From the NCBI GenBank assembly GCA_903934285.1, contig CAIZNN010000073.1:1-64000 (forward strand): a stretch of DNA of 64,000 nucleotides, read 5' to 3'. Made by a program: the position numbers and the translations under genes. The notes under the pieces are model-generated. The model was not told the DNA's origin. It ran no database searches and saw nothing but the letters and a program-made list of their open reading frames with translations. This stretch comes from Akkermansiaceae bacterium. Its GTDB lineage: Bacteria; Verrucomicrobiota; Verrucomicrobiia; Verrucomicrobiales; Akkermansiaceae. Below, one piece after another: positions 1 to 9,587 of the stretch (position 1 is the stretch's first letter; every line of letters starts with the position of its first letter).

Positions 1-370
1 ATGGCGGCCCTACAGGCCGCGGGTTCCACGACCCACCCCGACCCAGCCCGTTGGGCTGGGCTAAGGGATATCGGCCCTTTGGGCCTTACGTTTATGCGCA
101 GGCCCGGCCGGCGGCGCGATCCGTGGCGAGCACCCCATATGGCGGCCCTACAGGCCGCGGGTTCCACGATCCACCCCGACCCAGCCCGTTGGGCTGGGCT
201 AAGGGATATCGGCCCTTTGGGCCTTACGTTTACGCGCAGGCCCGGCGGGCGGCGCGATCCGTGGCGAGCACCCCATATGGCGGCCCTACAGGCCGCGGGT
301 CCCACGATCCACCCCGTTGGGCTGGGCTAAGGGATATCGGCCCTTTGGGCCTTACGTTTACGCGCAGGCC
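1..370. repeat. 138-bp tandem repeat (about 2.7 copies, left end cut by window edge) with internal hairpins
   Basis: 'atggcggccctacaggccgcggg' recurs at 1, 139 and 277 (period exactly 138). Copies 1 and 2 contain the perfect hairpin cccagccc-gtt-gggctggg (42-60 in copy 1). Copy 3 has a deletion removing its left arm. Confidence 0.9.
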
Positions 371-382
371 CGCCGGGCGGCG

Positions 383-440
383 GCCATTCGCGCCGGCGGC
401 GGCCATTCGCGCCGGCGGCGCGGTGCCATTCGCGCCGGGT
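383..440. repeat. short tandem repeat 'ccattcgcgccggcggcgg' (3 imperfect copies)
   Basis: 'ccattcgcgccgg' at 384, 403 and 426. Confidence 0.7.
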
Positions 441-464
441 TGGCCGCGCCGTGGCGCCACCCGC

Positions 465-1991
465 TTACTCCCACTCGATGCTGGCGGGCGGCTTGGTGGA
501 CACGTCGTAGAGGACGCGGTTGATGCCCTTGACCTCGTTGAGGATGCGGTGGCTGGTTTCGCGCAAGATGGAGTATGGCAACTCGACCCAGTCGGCGGTC
601 ATGGCATCTTCGGAGATGACGGCGCGCAGCGAGATGGCCCATTCATATGAACGTTCGTCGCCTTTGACGCCGACGGTTTTGACCGGGATGAGGGCGGCAT
701 AGGCTTGCCAGACTTTGTCATACCAACCATGCACCTTGAGGCGGGAGATGAAGATTGCGTCGCACTCGCGGATGATGCGCAACTTGTCTTCGCGCACCTC
801 ACCGGGACAGCGCACCGCCAAGCCGGGGCCGGGGAACGGATGGCGTTGCAGAATATCGTGCGGAATGCCCAGCGAGGCACCGAGCGCCCGCACCTCGTCC
901 TTGAACAACTCGGCCAGCGGCTCGAGCACCTTGCCCTGGGCTTGCAGTTCGAGGATGCGGTCCACCCGGTTGTGATGGGTCTTGATCTTGGAGGCCTTGG
1001 ACTTGGCGTTGGACGCGCTTTCGATCACATCCGGATAGAGTGTGCCTTGGGCTAACATTTCCGCATCACCCACCGAATCCCAGAACACATCGATGAACAG
1101 GTTGCCGATGATGACGCGCTTTTTCTCGGGATCATCGACCCCCGCCAGGGCGGTTAGAAACCGTTCCGCGCAATCGACCGTTTCGATGGGCACGCCCATG
1201 CGGTGGAAATTGCTGCGCACCTCCTCGCCCTCATCCTTGCGCATCAACCCGTGATCCACAAAGATCGCGCGGACCTTGGCACCGGCCTCGTGGAGCAACA
1301 CGGCGAGCACCGTGCTGTCGACGCCGCCAGACACGCCGCAAACGATCTGCTTGCCGGCGACTTGCTTGCGGATGCCCTCGATGATTTCACGTTTGAAGTC
1401 ATCGATGCGGAATGGCAGCAACTCCTTGGCATGCAACAGGAAATTGTGCAGAATGCGCAAGCCCTCGTGACTGTGGGTCACCTCCGGGTGAAACTGGATG
1501 CCGAAAAACCGCTCGTTCCATTGCAGCGATACCGGGGTGCCATGTTGGTTGGCGGCAATCACCTTGGCCCCCTCCGGAATGATTTTCACCGTATCGGAAT
1601 GGCTCATCCACACTTGCGAGGACGGCGAGATGCCTTCGTAAAGCCCGCTGCACTCGGTGGGAAACAAATCGGCCGGGCCATACTCGCGGCGGTTGCTGGC
1701 CACCACCGTGCCGCCGAACTTGATGTTGAGCAATTGCATCCCGTAGCACACGCCGAGCACCGGCACGCCGAAACCCAAGAGTGCGGCAAAGTCCAGGTCC
1801 GGGGCGTCCACCTCGCTGGTGCTGCACGGTCCGCCTGAGAGGATGATGGCGGCGGGGTGACCGATGTTAGGAAAATCCTCGATCGCATAGAGCTTGGCGA
1901 AGAAGCCGAGTTCGCGGACCCTGCGGACAATGAGCTGGGTGTATTGGGAGCCGAAGTCGAGGACCGCGACGTGGTGGTGGTCGTGCATCAT
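465..1991 (-). CDS. guaA: GMP synthase (glutamine-hydrolyzing)
   Basis: 508 aa; N-terminal class I amidotransferase (VLDFGSQYTQLIVRRVRE, GVCYGMQ), PP-loop GVSGGVDSTV, C-terminal IEWE. Confidence 0.98.
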   Translation of the reverse strand: MMHDHHHVAVLDFGSQYTQLIVRRVRELGFFAKLYAIEDFPNIGHPAAIILSGGPCSTSEVDAPDLDFAALLGFGVPVLGVCYGMQLLNIKFGGTVVASNRREYGPADLFPTECSGLYEGISPSSQVWMSHSDTVKIIPEGAKVIAANQHGTPVSLQWNERFFGIQFHPEVTHSHEGLRILHNFLLHAKELLPFRIDDFKREIIEGIRKQVAGKQIVCGVSGGVDSTVLAVLLHEAGAKVRAIFVDHGLMRKDEGEEVRSNFHRMGVPIETVDCAERFLTALAGVDDPEKKRVIIGNLFIDVFWDSVGDAEMLAQGTLYPDVIESASNAKSKASKIKTHHNRVDRILELQAQGKVLEPLAELFKDEVRALGASLGIPHDILQRHPFPGPGLAVRCPGEVREDKLRIIRECDAIFISRLKVHGWYDKVWQAYAALIPVKTVGVKGDERSYEWAISLRAVISEDAMTADWVELPYSILRETSHRILNEVKGINRVLYDVSTKPPASIEWE

Positions 1992-2007
1992 GGGAAAGGT
2001 AGGCAGT

Positions 2008-3462
<1,455 letters not shown>

Positions 3463-3541
3463 GGGGAAGGCAATAGAAACAACACCCGCCTGGCAAGCCT
3501 GAAATCCGCCAGCGGCGAATTTTTCCGCCGCCGGGGCGGCC

Positions 3542-4159
3542 TCACAGCTTCCTCGAGGCGATGGTCATGGGAATGGCTAACACCTGCATGCCGGCGCGCT
3601 GGGCGGCCAGAATGCCGGCCGGCGCGTCTTCCAAGGCCAGGCACTTCATCGGGGTGACCCCGAGCAATTTCGCGGCATACAAGAAAATGTCCGGCGCGGG
3701 TTTGCCCTCGGCGACCTCTTCGGAAGTGACGACTTCATCGAACCAATCGGACACCCCTAACTGTTGCAAGGTTTTCTCCACCACCCGGCGCGAGCTGCCC
3801 GAGGCCACGGCCATGGGCACCTTGCCGCGCAACGATTCGGCAAAGGCCGCCACCTCGTCAATCAAGGTGATCGAGCCCATGCGCTTGAAAAACGCCTCGC
3901 GCTTCGCCAGCGCGATGGCATCGGGGTCGAGCTTGAGGCCGTAGAGGTCGTTGATTTCCAGCACAATATCGCGCGACGGCCGCCCGCCCATGGCGAAGAA
4001 CACATCCTCGCGCAACACGCCGCAGGCGCCGAAAACGGCCAACGCATCGCGCCACGCCTCAAAATGGGCCGGCATGGAATCCACCAAGGTGCCGTCACAA
4101 TCGAAAATAACGGCGTCAAAACCGTTCCGGGGGAATGAAATCGCTCCAACACTTGCCAT
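3542..4159 (-). CDS. HAD-superfamily hydrolase (beta-phosphoglucomutase-like)
   Basis: DAVIFDCDGTLVDSMPAHFEAW, AVASGSSR, KPAPDIFLYAAKLLG, CLALEDAPAGILAA motifs. Start chosen at MASVGAIS; the ORF extends to 4198. Confidence 0.9.
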   Translation of the reverse strand: MASVGAISFPRNGFDAVIFDCDGTLVDSMPAHFEAWRDALAVFGACGVLREDVFFAMGGRPSRDIVLEINDLYGLKLDPDAIALAKREAFFKRMGSITLIDEVAAFAESLRGKVPMAVASGSSRRVVEKTLQQLGVSDWFDEVVTSEEVAEGKPAPDIFLYAAKLLGVTPMKCLALEDAPAGILAAQRAGMQVLAIPMTIASRKL

Positions 4160-4424
4160 GGCGGCGCATTGCGTAGCGGTCCGCACCGGCAATGGCAAGG
4201 ACTATCTATCAATTATTGCGCTTATCTGTGAATTTGGGCGCGCGCGGCGCTGGCGCGGCGCCTTCTCCATGCCGGCGCGATGCGAGTGAAGACGGCCACG
4301 CCGCAAAGATCGACGAGCACATGTCCCCCGCGCGGCATCTGCCAGATAGCCAAGCCGGCTGAGCCACCCGGAAATGACCAAGGCCGGCAGATGACGCAAC
4401 GTCCCGCAAGAGTCAGCAAGTTCT

Positions 4425-4465
4425 AAAAAAATCAGGGGGTGGAGAATCGCTTCTCCACCCCCTGA
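4425..4465 (-). terminator. Rho-independent terminator downstream of the secretin gene
   Basis: Perfect 14-bp stem tcagggggtggaga/tctccaccccctga (4432-4465), 6-nt loop. On the minus strand it is followed by 7 T (A-run 4425-4431). Confidence 0.85.
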
Positions 4466-4488
4466 CAAGTTCAAGCCTTGAATCTAAC

Positions 4489-7125
4489 TTATTCGAGCGG
4501 CGGCAGCACTTCGGCTGGCGCGCCGGCGCCCGCCTCTGGCAGCGCGATCGGGGGTGCGGCGGCGTCAGCGGCGGCGCGCAGCGGGCGGCCGGTGGCATCG
4601 ATGATCTGCGCCGTGACGAAGATGATGAGATTACTCTTGATGCGGTTCTCCGCCTTGGACTGGAACAACCGTCCGATGATCGGGATGGACCCGAAGATCG
4701 GCACACTGTCCTGCACATTCTGCACATCCTCGCGAATCAGGCCGCCGACCGCCACGGTGTAGCCGTCGTAGATGGAGAGGGAGGTGTTGACCCGGCGGGT
4801 CGAGAACACCGGCATCTCAATGCGGTTTTCGGTGATGACCACCGTGGTCGGATTGCCAAACACGTCGGTGGAGGGCGACAGAATCGGGCTGCCATAGTTG
4901 ATGAACCCTTCGAACTCGACAATTTCCGGCACGAAGCGCAGGTCGATGACGTAGTTGTTGTCAGCGATGTTAGGTTCGATCTCCAAGGTCACGCCGGTGT
5001 TGCGGGTTTCCCATGCGGAAGGGGTGGCCGGTGTGGCAAAGCCCGCGCCGCCGCCGCCGCCGCCGCCGAGGACATTGTTATTATTGTTGTTCTGTTGGGG
5101 AAGTTGCGGCGGCTCATATTCCGTGGCATAGATGAATTCACGGATGATTTCGATGGTGGCCTTTTGGCCGTGTTTGGCCGTCACGGATGGGGCGGTCATG
5201 AGGTCGGTGCCCTTTTTCTGGGCGAGGCCGCGCATGATGAGTTGGACCTGGCCATCCGAGAACAAGCCGGTGATGGCGGCGATGCCCGGTGCCACGCTGG
5301 CATTGTTAGCGGTGCGCAACGGGTTGTTGAGGATCGAATCGATGCTGTTGCGATTGATCGCGCCGTCGCCACTGCGAGTGCCGGCCGTGCCGATATTGTT
5401 GACCGGCAGGGCTGGGTTGGAGGGGATGCCCGGAATGGACACGCCATTGATCGGATTGATGAAATCCCCACCCTTGCGCACCATGCCATTGCCGATGGTG
5501 CCGCCGCTGCCGAACAAGGTATTGGCGCTCAGGCCGAAGGGGGTGACGAGCCAGTCGAAGCTAAGTTCGTCGGTGTTCTCCTGGGTGACCTCGACAAACT
5601 TGGTGGTGATTTTGATTTGCTTGGGTTGGACGACGGCATTGTTCTCGACGAACTGTTCGATTTTGTCGAGTTCGGCCGCGGTATTGGTCACCAACAAGCC
5701 GCCGGGGCTCAGGGTGGCGGAGGAGCCGTCGCCAAACACGATGCCGATCTTTTTCAACAGGTCGATAATCGGCTTGCGGGTTTTCAAGCCCGGCTTGCTG
5801 CCCGAGTCACTGGCAAACGGATCGGCCGGGGCGGCGGCGTCGCCGCCTTCGCCCGAGTTGGCCGACAGGGTGTCATAGAAACCCGGCGGCACGCGGAAGG
5901 TGCGGGTGAACATCTCATTGCCAGTCTCGGTGCGCGGCACCAGGGTGACCGCGAAATCATCCACCTTGGAACGCAGATTGGTGGCATCACAAATGTATTT
6001 GAGGGCCTGGCCGAGCGGGATATTGGTGAGACGCAGCGACTTGATGCGCAGCGCGCCGGGGCTGCCAGCGCCAGCCAGCGCGCCACCTTCCGCAGCGGCT
6101 TCCAGCGCCGAATCGCCGCCGGTGGCGTTTTGCGGTTTGCGAATGAGGAAGTTCACCCCCTTGCGGGCCGGATCGACCTCCAAGGCATCCAGCTCAGCGG
6201 CACGCAGCCGCAGGAAATCGACCGCTTCTTCCACCGTGATGTCATCGAAGGCGATGTTAGGAATGATGATGCGGCGCAGTTTCTCGTTGATGTAGGCGAT
6301 GCCGGAACTCACCGTGGGGCGGTCCAGTCCGCCCTGGCCACCGACCGGGCCATCGGAGGGCAGCGACAACTCCCACGCCTTGTCGACTTCCATGAGCAAC
6401 TCGGCGCGGGTGTGATCGTAGGCGGCCCGATAGTAGGCCGACTTGGAGGAGGCAATGACTTCCAGACCGCGGCGGGCGGCGGTGTTGAACGCATCAATGC
6501 GCAGAACCTTTTCGTACTCGCGCTTGGCGGCATCAAATTTGCCGAGGTTGTAGTGGCCTTCGGCGGTGTAGAGGCCGCGGCGCACCGCATCGACGTCCTG
6601 GGTGTGCTTGTAATCGAGGCCGGGATTGGTGCGGATCGGATCTTCCAGATAGCCGAGTTCCTGCTTGGCGATGGCATTTTCGGGGTCCACTTCGAGCACG
6701 TCGTTGAGCAGCGCACGGGCATCCTCATAGCTGCCTTTGCCGCCCTTGGCCGGGTCTTTGCCACCTTGGCGGCGATATTGTTGGGCCAGCGCCACGCTGG
6801 CATTGGTGAGATGGGAGGTGACCAGCCCGCGGCGGTCGGAGAGCATCGGCGCGTCGGGGAGCAAATTGCGCGCTTGGGTGAATTTATCCACGGCTTGCTG
6901 GTAATCCCGCTTGCCGTAGGCAGTGATGCCTTCGGCGAGTAAACGATCCGCTTCGGTGACTGCCTGTTGGCGGCGGATCATCTCACGTTCGGCGAGGGCG
7001 CTGAGGTGGGGCGAACCGGCACCTTCGCCGGCCGTGGCGATAGTGATGGTGAGTGGCATGGCGGATGCCGCTGTCATCAAGGCGATGGCAGCGCGACTGG
7101 ATCGATACATGGGCGTATTTTGCAT
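4489..7125 (-). CDS. Amuc_1098-like type IV pilus outer membrane secretin with TPR N-terminus
   Basis: 878 aa; signal-like N-terminus, TPR-like region, secretin core (GLIREDVQNVQDSVPIFGSIPIIGRLFQ, NLIIFVTAQI). First of five co-directional genes matching the Amuc_1098-1102 order. Confidence 0.88.
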   Translation of the reverse strand: MQNTPMYRSSRAAIALMTAASAMPLTITIATAGEGAGSPHLSALAEREMIRRQQAVTEADRLLAEGITAYGKRDYQQAVDKFTQARNLLPDAPMLSDRRGLVTSHLTNASVALAQQYRRQGGKDPAKGGKGSYEDARALLNDVLEVDPENAIAKQELGYLEDPIRTNPGLDYKHTQDVDAVRRGLYTAEGHYNLGKFDAAKREYEKVLRIDAFNTAARRGLEVIASSKSAYYRAAYDHTRAELLMEVDKAWELSLPSDGPVGGQGGLDRPTVSSGIAYINEKLRRIIIPNIAFDDITVEEAVDFLRLRAAELDALEVDPARKGVNFLIRKPQNATGGDSALEAAAEGGALAGAGSPGALRIKSLRLTNIPLGQALKYICDATNLRSKVDDFAVTLVPRTETGNEMFTRTFRVPPGFYDTLSANSGEGGDAAAPADPFASDSGSKPGLKTRKPIIDLLKKIGIVFGDGSSATLSPGGLLVTNTAAELDKIEQFVENNAVVQPKQIKITTKFVEVTQENTDELSFDWLVTPFGLSANTLFGSGGTIGNGMVRKGGDFINPINGVSIPGIPSNPALPVNNIGTAGTRSGDGAINRNSIDSILNNPLRTANNASVAPGIAAITGLFSDGQVQLIMRGLAQKKGTDLMTAPSVTAKHGQKATIEIIREFIYATEYEPPQLPQQNNNNNNVLGGGGGGGAGFATPATPSAWETRNTGVTLEIEPNIADNNYVIDLRFVPEIVEFEGFINYGSPILSPSTDVFGNPTTVVITENRIEMPVFSTRRVNTSLSIYDGYTVAVGGLIREDVQNVQDSVPIFGSIPIIGRLFQSKAENRIKSNLIIFVTAQIIDATGRPLRAAADAAAPPIALPEAGAGAPAEVLPPLE

Positions 7126-7185
7126 GATTGGCTGGCGGTTTCTGACGGTGTTTGGGGTGTTTGAAAAGCGATTTGTTGAAATTCT

Positions 7186-8262
7186 TCAGGGGGTCAGTTC
7201 GGCGAAGGCGCCCTTGCGAATCGAGGCAATCTTTTTGGCACCGGTCTTGGGGTCGGCGTATTCCACTTCAATTCCTTCCGGCGTGATTTTTTTCAGCGTG
7301 TAATCTTTCTTGGGGTTGTCGAAGGGCAGTCCGAACTGGGTGTTTTCCTCGATCTTTTCGTTCTTGCCCTCGGCCCCGATGGCTTCCAAGGACAGGACGG
7401 CCTTGCGGTCGAATTGCGCCCATTTGTGGACGTCGCCTTCAGGGAAATTGTGGAGAATTTCGTAGATGGTGCCCTTCTTATTGTCTTTCTGGTCCTCGAT
7501 GCGGGCGATGGTGAGTTCCACTTCCATGTTAATGGCTTTGTTCATCTCGCGGCGCCGGACTGAACCGAGGTACTTGAAGCGGTTTTTGGCCACGCCATCG
7601 GTGAAGAAGATCGCGCCGGGTTCGAGCGCCGGGTCCTTGGTCTTGTTCTTGTAGGACAGGACGCCACCGGCACCCACGCCGCCGTCGTCACCATATTTGA
7701 ACGGGGATTTATCACCTTCCTGATAGCCCGGGCGGATGAACCACTTGACGCTCTCATCGGCATGGAACTTCAGCTTGGCGATGAGCGGCGGATGGGCTTT
7801 GGCATCCTTGGGATCGGTGGTGCCCTTGTACTCCTCCAAATTGGTGAAACCATCGTCATCGGCATCACGACTTGGCGAGTCGGCAAAACCGGGATCCAGA
7901 TCGTGATCGATCCACCAGCGATTGGGGATGGGCGGATGGATCGGCGCGCTGGAGTAGGGGTCGAGCGGCTTGTCCGGCTGCGCGCTGGAGATGAAGAGCT
8001 GAATGCCGGTAAACAAATCCACGGCGCGTCCGCCCACGTCGCCTTGGCTCAAGGTGCGGGCGAGGCCTAGCGAGGAGATCGCCTTGGGCACGAGATTGGC
8101 GTTAGCGACCGCGGGATTGTTATTTCCGGCGCCTGCGGGGATGGCGCTGAAATCAGCGGCGACGCCATCAACTTTGAACCACCCCAACAGGGCGAATCCA
8201 AGGGCGGCAATGGCGGCACCGCCAATGGCGGCCTTTTCGTAATTCTGGGAGAACCAGGACAT
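7186..8262 (-). CDS. Amuc_1099-like pilus-system protein
   Basis: 358 aa; N-terminal TM (AAIGGAAIAALGFALLGW); DADDDGFTNLEEYKGTTDP calcium-loop motif; position between secretin and Amuc_1100-like genes. Confidence 0.75.
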   Translation of the reverse strand: MSWFSQNYEKAAIGGAAIAALGFALLGWFKVDGVAADFSAIPAGAGNNNPAVANANLVPKAISSLGLARTLSQGDVGGRAVDLFTGIQLFISSAQPDKPLDPYSSAPIHPPIPNRWWIDHDLDPGFADSPSRDADDDGFTNLEEYKGTTDPKDAKAHPPLIAKLKFHADESVKWFIRPGYQEGDKSPFKYGDDGGVGAGGVLSYKNKTKDPALEPGAIFFTDGVAKNRFKYLGSVRRREMNKAINMEVELTIARIEDQKDNKKGTIYEILHNFPEGDVHKWAQFDRKAVLSLEAIGAEGKNEKIEENTQFGLPFDNPKKDYTLKKITPEGIEVEYADPKTGAKKIASIRKGAFAELTP

Positions 8263-8292
8263 GAGGGGATGTGAGGCTGGTGTCGAGGGGGA

Positions 8293-9558
8293 CTATTTGG
8301 GCACTTCGGGCAGAGCCTTGACCGGAAGGAACTCAAGGACATCAATGTGGAGGAATACTTGCAGCTCTTCGCCGCCCAGCACCCGTATCAGGATGCGGCT
8401 CGAATCAACCGGTGGGGCACTCGGCACCGGCGGCGCCGCGGGGGTCGCCTGCACCGGTTCGTCCGGAGTTTCGGCCGGAGCCGGCGCTAGGCCGGGGGTG
8501 CGGGCAGGTTTCGCCGTGGGTTTTGTCGCGGGGGCTGGCGGGGGGGGCGCCGCGGGTTTCGCGGGTTTTACGTTCGGGCGTGCGCCCGCCGGTGCGCCCG
8601 GGGGAACTGCCATTGGGATGCCCCCAGGTCCCTGCGCCATGACTGCGCCCATAGGGATCTCCAGAAATGCGCTCGGCGGAGTCGCGGGGGGGGGCTCCGG
8701 AGATTTCGCCGGGGGGGTCGCCGGGGCGGGAGCAACTGGCGCACCCGGGGGGGAGACGAAATCCGCAGCGCCGCTAAATGGATCGGGGGCGTTCTTCGGC
8801 GCGATTGGCGCGGCTTCAAACTTGGCATCCGCGAGACGCGGCGGCGTCGTCGGCTTTTCGTTCATGATCCGCAAGTTGCTCACCACGAAGAAGAAGTCGG
8901 TCGACTTGCCGATGGCGGTGAGGAATTCGCGCAGCGAGCGCTCGCTGCCTTTGAACGTGAGTTCCAGCGGCAACGCGCGGGCCGCATCATTGGGCCCGGC
9001 CTCCCATTTTTCGCCGTCTTCCTCAGGGAATTTGGGTCGGTAGACATTCTGCAGTTGGGAGGGCGCAGCTTTGGCCAGGGTCAACATCAGTTCCTTGACC
9101 GCACCTAGCTGATAGTCCAGAAGCCCGGTGGCGTCCTCACGGGCCAGCGCGGCGGTGTAGGTTTCGAAGCCGAGGAAAAACGCTTCGGGCAGCTTGGTAT
9201 CGACCTTTTCAAAGGCTTTGATCACCTCCTCGTGGGCGGTTTTGGCGTGATCGGTGAACCCTTGGGGCGTGATGTTCTTGAGTTCCTTCGGCCGGAACTT
9301 GTCAAAGGCCTTCTGCAAGCCGCCGATCGAGGCACGGTAGTCGTTGAGCGCTTTGGTCTTGCCCGCCCGGTTGGCCAAGCTCGGATAGAGCGGAATCGCC
9401 TCGAATTCCTTGACCTCCTCCCAATCGCTGAGGTAGCTCTCCAAGTTCTTGGCGTAGTGCCCGCGATAGCTCAGGCCGACGTAGATCAGCACGATGGCCC
9501 CAAGCAGGGTTCCCCCGCCAAGCATGGCGGCAAATTTATTATCCTGGATCCAACTCAT
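8293..9558 (-). CDS. Amuc_1100-like pilus-associated protein
   Basis: 421 aa; MSWIQDNKFAAMLGGG TM start, NVYRPKFP, PLELTFKGSERSLREFLTAI, NLRIMNEK. These resemble remembered Amuc_1100 motifs (KVYRPQLP, PLEIAFQGDRES, SIRIRNER). Long Pro/Ala-rich C-terminal insertion. Confidence 0.78.
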   Translation of the reverse strand: MSWIQDNKFAAMLGGGTLLGAIVLIYVGLSYRGHYAKNLESYLSDWEEVKEFEAIPLYPSLANRAGKTKALNDYRASIGGLQKAFDKFRPKELKNITPQGFTDHAKTAHEEVIKAFEKVDTKLPEAFFLGFETYTAALAREDATGLLDYQLGAVKELMLTLAKAAPSQLQNVYRPKFPEEDGEKWEAGPNDAARALPLELTFKGSERSLREFLTAIGKSTDFFFVVSNLRIMNEKPTTPPRLADAKFEAAPIAPKNAPDPFSGAADFVSPPGAPVAPAPATPPAKSPEPPPATPPSAFLEIPMGAVMAQGPGGIPMAVPPGAPAGARPNVKPAKPAAPPPPAPATKPTAKPARTPGLAPAPAETPDEPVQATPAAPPVPSAPPVDSSRILIRVLGGEELQVFLHIDVLEFLPVKALPEVPK

Positions 9559-9587
9559 AAATGGGGGTGGCGGAGCGACGATAGGGG

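Noticed and set aside
1-650. ORFs of 109 and 199 aa in the left-edge repeats
   Set aside because: The 138-bp period is a multiple of 3, so ORFs stay open by chance; no start context or domain, and the 199-aa ORF runs antisense into guaA.
4202-4474. 90-aa minus-strand ORF between HAD and secretin genes
   Set aside because: Overlaps the terminator hairpin and has no recognisable motif; treated as non-coding.
5095-6942. 615-aa plus-strand ORF opposite the secretin gene
   Set aside because: Low-complexity shadow ORF caused by high GC codon bias; the minus-strand secretin is clear and occupies the same region.
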